Shown here piece after piece: positions 19,675-30,730 of a stretch of 64,000 nt of DNA (position 1 is the first letter of the stretch; every line of letters starts with the position of its first letter). The notes under the pieces were generated by a model. That model did no database searches, was not told where the DNA came from, and saw only the letters and a list, made by a program, of their open reading frames with translations. The stretch is from Dermacentor variabilis (lineage: Eukaryota; Arthropoda; Arachnida; Ixodida; Ixodidae). The position numbers were made by a program, and so were the translations under genes. Location: assembly GCF_050947875.1 (NCBI RefSeq), contig NC_134577.1, positions 66,591,639-66,655,638 of the forward strand. The letters run 5' to 3'.

Positions 19675-20395
19675 CCTACGTGCTGCCTCTCGTTTGAGCA
19701 CGAACTGGGCCCGCCAGAGCGCAGCGCACACGAAGCCATCAGCTATGTCAGGTCGGCTAGCCTTCGAACACATCGGAGATAGCCTCCAAGACGCGCGCGG
19801 TCACCGCAACTGCAGTACAAGAGCAAGATGCGCACTAGATGTACCACGCCCCCCCCCCCTTCCTATAGGGCCCACATCTCTCCCACTTGCACGCGTGAGA
19901 GGGCGGCCCGCATCCCCCCCCGCCTTCCTCCCTCGAGAGCCCGAAGATACACCGCCTTATCAAGCCACCATCGTTCTGGTCTCACCCTCGCAAGCTTTTA
20001 CTCGTACATACAGCACACGGCGGGTGGCGGCGATGTTATCGTACTTGGACTTTACAGCCACCGACTATGATTGTATGCCTTTGCTCCTTTCTTTATTTAT
20101 CTCTACTTTGTTATCGCTGTACCTCCCTCTCCCCAGCGTAGGGTAGCAAACCGAATCTTCCCATCTGCTTAACCCCCTGCTTTTCCCCTTTCCTCTTTCT
20201 CTCACTCTTTACACAGAACATCACGGCGACGGCGACTGTGGAGACAGGCCTGGTGTGTGCATATAACTGCTGCTGAAATAAAAAAAAACCTGCAGACTTG
20301 TGTGACCCTGCGGAATCACAACCCAATTTCCAGCGAAGCTGTTTCTTTCGACCAGTTGCAATAAAAATTTCAGTGCCCTGTAATTAAATAACACA
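19675..20395 (+). repeat. Dispersed repeat interrupted by the hAT-like element
   Basis: Continues the repeat whose first bases are at 17683-17720. It matches 7630-7800 followed by 10160-10705, including the AATAAA-containing 3' end (near 20361). The frame 19595-20146 is proline/arginine-rich low complexity and not conserved as protein. Confidence 0.55.
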
Positions 20396-21734
20396 CCTTA
20401 ATACATTGGCACTATATGACCGGTACGTTGGAAACTTTCCAGCATGCCCACTCGGGCTTTTGATGAAGAAATTTTACAAAAGCATTAATTCCTATACCCG
20501 CATTTTACATTGCGAGAGTAATGGCCGCATTATTATCCCTGTTTTCACTAGATGTGATTACGTTGCAGTGCACAGGTCTCGCAGGGCAGAATGGAAAATT
20601 CTGCGTTCTTCATAAAATAATTAAGACGCTCCGGATAGACTGCATGCGCAATTTATTGCTAATATCTGTAATTTGTCGACAAACCTAAAACTTTGTTTAC
20701 ACATTATTATAAGCAGTTTCTACTTTTAACCAAATATAAGCCATGCGAATTTTGTAGTTCAGCTAGGGCACCGTAGAAACCTACTACTAACCTCATTTTA
20801 TGGAAAAAAAGCGAAAATGAAAATGAGAGTTCAGTAATTATTTGGCAGCCTTCCAATCTGGCAAGGACAGTTAAAGTTTCGCCACACATTGAACTGAACA
20901 TGACCCTCGTTTCCAGTAAACAAGCTCGGTGTAAAATAGTCATATCGGGTTATTCGAAGGCTTAGCCGATAACGGCAATATGACACTTCCGAACACTTGC
21001 TCAAGTTTTGCGTGACATTTGAAAACACCTTTCTTAGATTTTTTTTTTTTTGCAATAGCTCTACGTGATCTTCACGCATTTATCCTCCCAAATAAGCTTT
21101 CCATAGTAGTGCACCTATTTTTGCTAACCTATATCTCGGTGGCTTTGTAGTAATGCAACGGATGCTTGGAAAATTTTGCGCTGCTCGTAAATGTTAAGTA
21201 CAGATGCTCTGGAGTGTTTGACTACGCAATTTATTGCAGAGGATGTTATCAAGCCAAACTATGAATTTTGTGTACACTTTACCTACACTGATCTACCCCG
21301 TAATTTCGCCATATGTAAACATTACGTAACATAGGGTTCGCTCGGTACACTGAGAAACAGCGCAAAGATCATGCGGAACCCACGCACTGTGCAAATCGAT
21401 GCAAGCTAAGCTTTCAGTGCTGTTCTCTTTTGATTGACGGCAATTAGCGGTGACGATGAGGGCGAGTGTTTAATCTCTTAAACGCTTAGTTCAACACGAG
21501 AACGGTGAGTTGATGTTAAAAGTTACCTTGCGTTAACTACTGCTGTTTGCGTAGTACACAGAACACTTGAGGCGTTGTTCTGCGCCACTGGTTCATTATC
21601 TCTGAGAGGGTTAAGCATTATCATTGCATCACATGGCACATCGAGTTCTTGGCAGAAGTGCTGAACTTTAATTGAATTATGGCACTGCACACACCAAAAC
21701 TACAATCGGAATATAACACGTGCTGTAGTGGCGG
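20396..21734. other. Non-coding stretch, nothing recognised
   Basis: AT-rich, with only short frames that change between copies A and B. There is an A/T homopolymer near 21040 that differs in length in copy B. Confidence 0.4.
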
Positions 21735-21890
21735 ACTCCGGATTGATTTTGACCCTCTGTGGTTCTTTAACGAACACATTAAGCCTAAGTACGCCAGCGA
21801 CATTTGTATTTCGCTCCCGTCTAAATGCGGCTGCCGCGGCCTGGGTGGAATGCGCCACTGCGAGCGATGTGACAGCCGCAAAGCCACTGT
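21735..21890 (-). mobile_element. Degenerate tick-type tRNA-derived SINE
   Basis: Read on the minus strand it gives, in order, a tRNA-related head, GCGGCAGCCGCATTTAGACG, a GAAATAC-like piece, GTTAAAGAACCACAGAGGGT and a TCCGGAGTCC-like piece. That is the order of a SINE I recall as abundant in hard ticks. The 77-codon frame 21679-21912 is a by-product of this SINE. Copy B: 61644-61799. Confidence 0.5.
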
Positions 21891-21899
21891 GGGCACAGA

Positions 21900-23165
21900 A
21901 GTGTTGATTTGACGGTCGACCGCTTCCGTATAGTGTCGACTAGCCCCTACAGTGCTTCAATGCGGCTTTCACGTCGGTACACCTTGTGTCAGTTGTCCGC
22001 TTGACAAATCTGCATGCTGTCTTTGCTCAGAAATGGCAGAAACGTTCCGTGCCGTACCTTCCGTTTGCCCGCAACCGCAGTCGTGTCTACAATAGTAGCA
22101 TTTTCTTGCCTTCCCACGTCAGCTTTTCCTTCTCCCGCCCTCTCCTACTGTATGAGAACGAGTATTCCGTTTGCAGGCCTATTAATATGTAAGCGTGGTT
22201 GGTACGAGGTTTTAATTTTCTGGCGATATACATCTGTTCAGAAAGCTATATATTTACATCCTTTATGATCGAGTCGAGTGAGGGACGGACGGACGGACGT
22301 TCTCAAGCTAGCATTAGTAAATGCGTAAAATTTCTGAGACGAGTGTTGTAAAGTGGATATCTGGCTGTTACCAGCTGTTTCAAAGTGTCGAGAGAGTACT
22401 ACACGTCACGCCGAGTTTGCGCTTGAAGAAAATGGCACACATGATAAGTGTGATGCCTGGCGAAACCAACGTTTTTTGCATAATTAGAAGCAGTAACAAT
22501 AACTGCTGAACCATCGTTTTTTCTTTCACCAATTTTCAATCGCTATACTAGATTTGTAGTTTGGTTTTCCCGGTATGCTCGGTTAACTAGCCACCTCTTT
22601 CATGTTTGTTAGTAATAAAGTGAACGTTATGGCTTTTCTGTAGCTAATTCATTTGGGTTAATTGCAACCTTTGCAATATACCAGGTCCTTTGTTTTAGCT
22701 GCACCAAATTTTTAGAAAGTTGCATATAGTATAAGCTACATATTTAATTTAATTTCTGTGTCTGGCGTTCTTTCCGGCTCCACGAAAAGTACCACAGTGA
22801 AGGTCATACTTAAAGGTGGCTACAAGATAAACGCAGCCAGATATTTACCTATTTGTGTTGTCGCAGCTTTTTCTAAGGGTCTAGAAAAAAAAGTATTTTT
22901 CGCGTATAAATCATGATTTCTCGAAGTTAAAAATATTTTAAGCGTATCACAGTTTCGACTCATAAAGGGTCGTTCTTCGGAATCAACTTTATTAACTATA
23001 AAATAAGCAATACCGAAAAATTTTCAAGGTAATATTTTCAGTTCAGGCCAGTATAATAATTTTGCTAAAGCTTTAGAGTCTGAATCCCGACGAATTACCA
23101 TACCAACTTTCATGGCAAGCCTCTAGAATTACTATAATTCGACTTGTTTAACAGCAGACGGTCAG
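21900..23165. other. Non-coding stretch, nothing recognised
   Basis: Short frames only; a small GGAC tandem near 22284-22298. No repeat family recognised. Confidence 0.4.
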
Positions 23166-23830
23166 TTTTCCTGAAAAATAACTAATAGGGATTTTTAACA
23201 ATGTTATATGGAGTGCCTCACGGAAGTATACTGGCCCCCGCTTTTAAAAGCCTACCAATGATGCCTTTCACATTGACGAAACAGTAAAACTTGTTATATA
23301 CGCGGATGGCAGCGGTTTAGTAATTTCCGGTCTTGATACAAATGACCTCCAATTAAAATGTAATACTATTCTTCAAAACCCTTCTTATGGTAAATGTCAA
23401 ACTGTATCAATATCAATCTGAGGAAAAGGATTTATTTTCCAGAGACAAAATTTATACGCCACAGTATGTCGTCAAATATGACAATCAAATATATCGAAAT
23501 CGTCGAGGTCCACAAAATTCTTGTAGCGCTTTTCAGGTCACATCTTAGCGCGGAAGTGCAAGCAGGTAGCAGGCCCAGAAAACACTCAAGTACGGGGCGC
23601 CCTTTCTCGTTGCCAACAACTCCTCCCCGTAAAACTCAAAGTACAAATTTATCATGTTCTTTGGCGTATCGCATTAATTATTGCACATTGTTATGGGTTA
23701 CGAGAACAAAAGAAAACATCGAGACTTTTCTTCCTACAAAAAAAAAAGTCAAGGCAAGTTGCAAGCAGCAGCAGCAGCAGCGGGAAAGTCGAAGGAAAAG
23801 GCAAACAAAGCTTCGCTTTAAGAAACTGGC
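23166..23830 (+). pseudogene. Non-LTR reverse transcriptase fragment with CAG tract
   Basis: With frame changes one reads LYGVPHGSILAP (the usual GVPQGS motif), then VIYADGSGLVISG (the catalytic YADD region, with the second Asp replaced by Gly after a frame break), then RGALSRCQQLLPVKLKVQIYH and RINYCTLLWV of the thumb. This is a jockey/CR1-like LINE polymerase. Numerous breaks make it dead. A short (AGC)n run (about 23765-23785) follows and is longer in copy B. Clade is uncertain. Confidence 0.6.
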
Positions 23831-24086
23831 AGTGGCTTAGCTCGGCTATGCCAGGATATACGCAGCGAAAGCTAAGGAATAGCATGCTTAGCCTTGGTAA
23901 ACCTTGATTGCAAGTCCAGGTTAGCCTGGTTGTCTAGATATGTTGCGGCGTTTAGCCAGTCGTTCGGCGCGCTGTTCGTCTGTTTCCTCGGCGACTCGTT
24001 TCCTCTTCATCTTGTTTCGATGTCGATTCCAGGCCTCATCCTGCTCATAAGAATTGTCGCCGCCCACGCTGCCGCCTCAACTGTGG

Positions 24087-25320
24087 CTGCGGCGCACGCG
24101 AGCTCTCCTTTTCAATCCTCCGACATATTATGAGGCATGCGACGCCGCTGGCGAAGCGAGCGGAGGTGAATGCAACGACGAGGAACGCGGTGTGATGAGG
24201 AACGCAGTGTGACGTCATGTGCCTCCTCTGAGCACCGCCACGGTGAAATAGCAAGTTCGCGGCCAGTAAAGCTTTCGCTTTAAAATGCGCGCCGATCCAG
24301 GAGGCACAGCAGTTCCACGATTCTCCTGCTCCCCTCACATGAGGGGTGACGCGACACAGTGTCGTGTCCACTGACTCCGCCTTCAGCACGTGGAGGAGCA
24401 CTGCATCATAGAGTGACTGTGTTTCTAGTACTACATCGCGCTCAACTACATCTCTGCTACACCGCGCACGCGCCGGGGAAATTCCAGTACATCGGGGGAG
24501 CGGCAAGGAATAAGACTAGCGCCGAAGCGAAATTTCAAAAACCAGAAAATAAACGTGCAAAGAGTGCCACACGTCACTATATACATACTCAAAAAAAAAA
24601 CTCGGAAAGCGACTGAACCTTTAGTTGACGTCAATCGAACGAAATGTCGCTCACGCACAGCCCTCACATTAAATTATGAGGTTCACGCACTCCATTCCCC
24701 CAACGCCAACTCACCAAGCAATACATTTCCTTTCATAAACTTCAACTAGGGGCTGGATCTCCTTCAAACATTTTCTTAATTTTACAGCGCAGTGCAGTTT
24801 CTATGCAACCAAACACCACGTCTATAAATCCTTCAAACACACATCGAGCTAGGCCGCATGTTTCTTTTCAAGACTGCGCAACATTTTTAGAAATGGCTGG
24901 CGTCAGGTAGCACATTTCTCGTCGCTGAGCTGAATTACTCGAAGAGGATGGTATTAGTTGAACAAAAAATAGAAACGCTTAATTGAGCATTTAATGAAAA
25001 CTTTACTAGTTAGATTTTCAATTGATTGCTGTACGGCCATCTTGCAATTTACGGATTGTAGCCTATCATTTCACAAGGCGTATCTAAGGATGATACCGGT
25101 TTCGAGGTATTTAATCCCAAAGCGCGCGAGGAAATACTTTTTGTTCCGGTAATATTCCTGTGGTTCAGTGAATAAAATGGCGTTTTGCTACAGTACATTT
25201 TTATCACTTAGACAGCGCACATGTCGAAAACAGTGATATACTGAGATCACGAGGGTTGCGATGTCGGCTTGTCGGTAATGCATCTTGAAGAGGTGTGCGG
25301 TAACGCGATTAAAGGACGTG
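24087..25320. other. Non-coding stretch, nothing recognised
   Basis: No supported gene. The frame 24045-24506 on the minus strand has no recognised domain. The counterpart in copy B lies beyond the window. Confidence 0.35.
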
Positions 25321-25323
25321 AAA

Positions 25324-25380
25324 AAAGAAGACACACAGGGACACACACAGCGCTGTGTGTGTCCCCTGTGTGTCTTCTTT
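25324..25380. repeat. Near-perfect 57-bp palindrome
   Basis: AAAGAAGACACACAGGG-ACACACACAGC is the reverse complement of what follows, apart from one extra C on the right. The centre is GCGC. Such palindromes are often the end of a DNA transposon or a foldback MITE. Confidence 0.6.
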
Positions 25381-25876
25381 TGTTCCGCCTTTTAATAGCG
25401 CTACCGTGCACGCCTTCAATATACTGAGAATTCTATTCAGGTAAATATGTCTTGCACGCTAACCTGCTACAATTGCTATGTTGCAATATCTGCAATAAGG
25501 CAATTTAGAAGGATTTTAGTTATAGAAATCATGCAAATCGGCGAATTATATATTTCGATCTTAAGTAACGCCCACGTCTTCAAGCAGTCCAGATCTAGGA
25601 TCACATTTTCTGAGAAAGATGTAGGGTCTAAAAAACACGTGGTGTATATTGGTAGCTGCATCTATGCGCGAGAAATAGCCGCCAGTTCGGCACCATAAAT
25701 AAATAGATGATGATAAAACGTTAGACTGTTAATTTCGTTTTCTCGAAGGTATTCCCTCAGCTGGCAAAAGAAGGAACAGCAGTAAAAAGAAAAAGGCACT
25801 TCAGTGATTTTTCAGAGACCAATGTGGTATTACGATATGGCTTGGGGATTCGCTAATATAACGCATTATTTATTAT

Positions 25877-26890
25877 TTATACAAAAAGTTGGTGTCCTCG
25901 AAAAACTTTTTCAAAACAAGAAGTGCTTTTTTTTTGAAGGCCCGCAGTTGGCGATGGACCAAGCATCTTTTTTAAAGTGAATGGTCTTCTGTGTAATATC
26001 AACAAATTTGCTTGCAGCATTCTTCTTTGTGGATCGTATTTCGTGCACTCGAGGAGAAGATGATGCACATCTTCGTCTGGATGGCCCCAAGAACACTGCG
26101 GACTAGAGACACGTTTTATCCTGTACAAGAAGTGTTTCGTAAATGCAGTACCAAGACGCAGGCGGTGTGCCAATCTTTCAAATTTTCTGTTGTCTCTTAG
26201 ATTTTCCGGCATTGATAAGCTTATACATGTGTCTATAAAGTGTAACTCCGAGTTTTTAGTTTGCTGATCAAACCAGGTAGTTTTGCTGAAGCGACAAGAA
26301 ATCGGTCTTAGGAGCAGACGGACTTCACTACGCAATAGGGGAAGATTGCTTGCCTCTGCGTTATTGTGCGCCCTATTCGCAGCTGCGTCCGCTGCAGTAT
26401 TACCAGGAATATAGCAGTGCCCAGGTATCCACTGAAGTGCCATTACCTGGTTTATTGCGCTTGCTTTTGTAAGTTCTTTGAGTGTCTGATACAATAGCAA
26501 AATGTTCAAAGAATGTTTCTTATTGCTCTGCAGTAATGTTACAGCGGCTTGTGAATCGCTAAATATAAACCATGTTTGGGAATGTCTTTCTGATGTTATG
26601 AAACGCAAAGCACACAGGATTGCAAACAGTTCTGCCACGGTGGAAGATGTCTCTCGCATAATTTAAATGTTTGCTCTAGCGCTAAATGTGGAATGGCGAA
26701 TGCTGAAGTCGAGGAATTTCTATGACACGAACCAACTGTATAAACGTGGATGTACTGGAGATATAAGGATTAAATTTGGGAGAGTGCCAGTTGTTATGCG
26801 GCTGCTACGAACATTTCTCTCTTAGATGTAATCCCGCCAACCGATGACTCTACTTTAGGACATGTAACCATCCAGGGAGGGTAAGAAACA
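25877..26890 (-). pseudogene. RNase H-bearing LINE ORF2 C-terminus
   Basis: The open part (25877-26659) encodes 260 residues: TVAELFAILCALRF (RNase H Glu), WFIFSDSQAAVTLL (Asp) and LQWIPGHCYIPGNTAADAAA (His/Asp), then a tail with LRLGTAFTKHFLYRI and a zinc-like HPDEDVHHLLLEC. Upstream, in broken frames, VYTVGS is the first RNase H motif (normally TDGS), so its catalytic Asp is replaced by Val. This is a decayed non-LTR element of an RNase H-containing clade (I/LOA/R1-like), different from the I-LINEs elsewhere in the window. Stops precede the ATG, so it is not a gene. Confidence 0.7.
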
Positions 26891-28308
26891 TCCACTTTGT
26901 ATAATTCCAATCTAGGAAAACGGGGCAGGTTACGCAAAAAGGCTATCACTGACTATCATCGTCGATGGGTTCTGCCAGACTTTTACTTTATTATTTTCGT
27001 CCCATTCAGGTGCCCACAAACGCCGGACATGGATGTCCGTTATGTGGGAATTATATCCTCTTGGCCCGATTGTTGTAACGACACGTTTACTGATACACCT
27101 TCAGAAAAGGAGTACTCCAATTTATATTACGGCGACTAATAGGAGTACTTGTGACCCGCTTCCAGCGACACTTAACATGCCAATTATAACCAAAGTCCAC
27201 AGCTATGCTCTGGTGGATTTGCAGCGTACTGTGAAACATTCCGCATATGTCGCTTGACATAAGTGGTGGTCGCATTTCTATCAACAGGTCAGTAGATACA
27301 ATTGCACTCTAAGTTCGGTCACCAGCGGTAAAAGATTTGGCAGACGTAACCATACTTGACATCTAGGTAACGTGAAGCATTGCGCGAATTGTTGCAGCAC
27401 GAGACGTCAACGCGCGTTACGCATCTTTCTGTGAGACGTTTTGTCTTGATATTGGCGCCGTTGGCGATCCTCGAAATCAGCCGAGGTCAGATTATTTCTG
27501 TGGGGCATTCTGGCGGAAACTGCAACAATTCTTGTACCCTCGGCGGGGATCGTTGCAGGACGATACGCTGACGCGCCTCAAGCTGGTGTGACGTTAGCAG
27601 CACAAGACATGCTTTGTCATTTTCCTGTTGCTTAGTATCTTAAGACGGCGAGTAAACCAGAACCCGCAAAACCGTTGCGTATTGAAAACTTTCTAATCGC
27701 TTCGAAGTTGTCTTCAGTTTTAATAGTACTGTAACTTTGTATAGCCACGTAAAGAACTAGAAACACGGTGAAAACCGAGTTTAAGTTGTAACTCTTAATT
27801 GGACAAACCTCGGCACAAGAAGGCTAGTGGCACTCAAATCGCAGCGGCAGTGGCGAGCACACTCGACGATTCTAATCTCGCGGCTGAAGTCGATCCGGTG
27901 TTTTAATGTAACAGCAATTAAGTACTAGAAAATTGCTTTGCTTTGTGTCCGCCCATCCGATTTGTCCATTCTTTTACGCTGCCGACGACCATCGTCATCA
28001 CAGACGACACATGGCGATGATTTCTTAACCAGGCCACCTGGCCATTCCAAGCTTCGCCGCTGCCCCCGCGGCGTGAAGAAAATAAAAATTCTACGCAACC
28101 GCCTCTAATAGGATGTAAAATCAATGCCATGAAGCACTGTTCATTTCAGAGTCGAGCGCGCTAACCATTTAACTATCGAGCAACGTTTTTTCTCTTTCAT
28201 CTTATTTATTAACGTGCGCGAATTCTCATGACCAAGTAATATGTTCCCTTACAAAAAAACTATCAACCCTCAGAATTACAGACACTATGACGCGATGCTG
28301 CAATAACC
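26891..28308. other. Non-coding stretch, nothing recognised
   Basis: Only short frames without domains. No repeats recognised. Confidence 0.35.
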
Positions 28309-28312
28309 ACAT

Positions 28313-28413
28313 ATGCAAACTCATGACTTATATGCAAACTGTGCAAACACATATGCAAACATGATGCAAATGATCCCCATATGCAAACTGTGACAGTGAC
28401 GTTCACTGTCACA
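28313..28413. promoter_or_regulatory. Cluster of octamer motifs plus palindrome
   Basis: Four ATGCAAAC and one ATGCAAAT (the classical POU-domain octamer) lie at 28313, 28332, 28353, 28364 and 28381, all on the + strand, with a GTGCAAAC variant at 28341. Immediately after comes TGTGACAGTGA/TCACTGTCACA with a CGT centre (28389-28413). It could be a diverged tandem repeat of ~20 bp rather than a regulatory site. No gene is nearby. Confidence 0.3.
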
Positions 28414-29319
28414 GGCCCAAAGCACACACTCAAGGACCGCCATAAAACACGCTGTTCAGATTACCTGTGAGTTCCACAAAACGAGATGTTTTACTAGGAG
28501 GTTGGTAAAGATAAGCACCTCACCAGGGTGGGGTACCAGTTCTGGTGAAGTGCAACACTCATCCTAAAAATCTTTTAGATGGATTCACCGTTAACATCCT
28601 TTAGATGGATAATCATTCGAACAAAAAGCAATCTTGAAGAAATAGTCCGTTCAGTGTTACGGTGCGACACACCCATTTTCCAGAAAATGTACATTACCTT
28701 AAAAAAAAATCAAACGGTACTTCATCACAAGGAGCTGGCCACTGATATCGCACAATGCGGGGATTTATGCTGAAGTCCTTCTTTAGAGTTATTCGAAGGA
28801 TATCCCAAAACAGGATGGCGGCCTTGCACGTAATAAACAGTGTTATTACGCAAACCGTAAAGTTTCATATGGGAAGCTTATAAAGGAATGCTTTTCAATA
28901 AGGAGAAATACACATTTTGCGAATTACTTCTAGTGCCTGGTTACCTAGACAAGCGACGTTCATGAGCGGTAAAGAGAGGGCAGAAAAGTGCGGATAATAA
29001 ATCACTGTATATATATAGACCACATTTTTGTAAAGCCTCCTAGTGCGAGTGTCAGCCGCAGCACCACTCTCGACACCAGGTTGCTGCCTTCTGGCGGAGA
29101 CTGCGGGAGAAGGGACGAACTGGCTGAACTTGCGGTGCGTGATCGCCTGTTCTGGTGTTTTAGACATGTTCCTAACGCATCTGCTTAGCTGTTTGTTTTC
29201 TGCATCTTCTGAGAAGCAGGAGGTACAAAATTTATTCTCCCGTAAGGTACATCTATATCGGTCTGTTGGGATGCCATGATATTGGTATGCCAGGCTATTG
29301 ATCATTATCATAAAACAAA
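28414..29319. other. Non-coding stretch, nothing recognised
   Basis: The minus-strand frame 28895-29392 and shorter + frames show no domain. Confidence 0.35.
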
Positions 29320-30053
29320 GATAATTAATGATCAAACGCCTGGCAAGGGAACAAGAGTTCAGAATCGCCAGTGAGCCTCTAGTGTTTGTCAAGGAGTACG
29401 TTTACCTAGGTCAATTACTCACTGGGGACCCCGATCGTGAGAAGGAAGTTTACAGAACAGAAATGGGTTGGAGCGCACACGGCAGGCATTGTCAGACCCT
29501 GACTGGAAGATTACCATTATCATTGAAACGAAAGGTGTAAAATCAACGCCTTCTACCAGTGCTGACATATGATGCAGAAGCTTACTGACATTGAACGAAG
29601 AATGTTAGGCGTAACGTTAAGAGACAGGAAGAGGGCGGTGTGCATCAGATAGCAAACGGGGATGGCCGATATTCTAATTGACATTAAGAGAAAGAAACAG
29701 AGATGGCCAGGTCATCTAATACGTATATAAACGTATATATGTATAAACGTAGATAATACGTATACGTTATATAAACAGTGGCCCATTAGGGTTACAGAAT
29801 CGCTGCCAAGAGAAGGGAAGCGCAGTTGAGGATGGCAGAAGACTAGGCGGGGTGGTGAAATTAAGAAATTGGCAGGCGTAAGTTGGAATCTATTGCTGCG
29901 GGACATGGGTAATTGGAGATCGGAGGAAGAGGCCTTCGTCCTGCAGTGGACATAAAATAGGCTGATGACGACGACGACGACGATGGCGACGATGATGATG
30001 ATTATGATGATGATGGTGATTATGATGATGATGATGATGATGATGATGATGTA
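29320..30053 (+). mobile_element. RTE-clade LINE 3' region, longest copy
   Basis: Open at first: VKEYVYLGQLLTGDPDREKE and GWSAHGRHCQTL, then PLSLKRKV and, across breaks, ERRMLGVTLRDRK, ADILIDIKRKKQRWPG and EAFVLQWT. These are the RTE polymerase C-terminus. The ACG then ATG tail is at 29965-30052. A short insertion of ACGTATATA-type sequence disrupts it near 29720-29765. Decayed. This copy shows that the shorter pieces starting units 1-4 are RTE ends. Confidence 0.75.
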
Positions 30054-30126
30054 TGCTATAAGTATGTACAGCCTTGCGCATAGAGGAGACGGACGCAATA
30101 AATAACGACGGAACACAAGTCCTGTG

Positions 30127-30235
30127 TGTTACATCCTTTATTCCCGGAGGCAGGGTACAGACTGACGGGAAGCCACCGTCACGTGACACAGGGTAACACA
30201 GGGTTGCTTAGCCCCAAGATTGTCCCGCTATAACA
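30127..30235 (-). repeat. 3' LTR of the Gypsy element
   Basis: 109 bp, TG...CA termini on the element strand. It differs from the 5' LTR at three sites (about 2.8%), so the insertion is not very recent. Confidence 0.9.
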
Positions 30236-30246
30236 CTCCTCCCCCC

Positions 30247-30730
30247 CTACGTCACGTAGTCCTTCAGATACGCAGGACGGCGGCGTTGGCGCTGTGGTCG
30301 CTGGACTTGAAGGGATGCGCTCACTTCACTGTCCTCACCACAGGAAACAGGTTCGGCATTGGGTGTTGCAGCCTCCTCTCGTATTTCTCTTTGGTCCCGG
30401 GATGCGCTTACTTCACTGTCCTCACCACAGGAAACAGGCTCGGTACTGGGTGTTGCAGCCCCCTCTCGTATTTCTCTTTGGTCCCGTATTCCAGGGTCCT
30501 CTGGGCTTGAAGGAATGCCGCTTCCGGAACACCCTGCCGGGAAAGCAACCAATGATTCCTCCTTCCCGCACATTCCAGAAGTGGAACTGTCCAATGCGTA
30601 GCTGGCAGAACGACTTCTGAGTTGGTCAACATGGCGCCTCCACCGACGTCCATGCTTGGTGACGACCAAGTACGACACTGGTCCAGTGACAGAATCCACA
30701 ATGCCCGGCAACCACTTGGAGATAGTTGCG
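30247..30730 (-). pseudogene. Gypsy pol C-terminus after frameshift
   Basis: Continues the polymerase in another frame: KWLPGIVDSVTGPVSYLVV and RRHVDQLRSR are the usual end of this type of integrase. A low-complexity tail follows with two ~28-residue tandem copies containing DQREIRE and EPVSCGEDSEVSAS, corresponding to an 87-bp direct repeat at about 30306-30480. The stop is just inside the 3' LTR border. An indel near 30720 separates it from the main pol frame. Confidence 0.7.

Larger units (their letters stand above)
6478..24086 (+). repeat. Large duplicated block, copy A
   Basis: Colinear with 46874-64000 over at least 17 kb. Offset between the two copies drifts only from 39871 to 39914 after one ~540-bp deletion. 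Encoded peptides differ by about 1%: four residues in the 325-residue GT31 pair and five in the 584-residue LINE ORF1 pair. The left edge lies inside the tRNA-like head at 6466-6538. The right edge is beyond the window, because copy B is cut off at 64000. Confidence 0.9.

Noticed and set aside
21679..21912. 77-codon frame with many cysteines, kept in both copies
   Set aside because: The DNA is a reverse-oriented SINE; conservation only reflects the recent large duplication.
24045..24506. 153-codon minus-strand frame
   Set aside because: No recognisable domain and no independent copy to test conservation.
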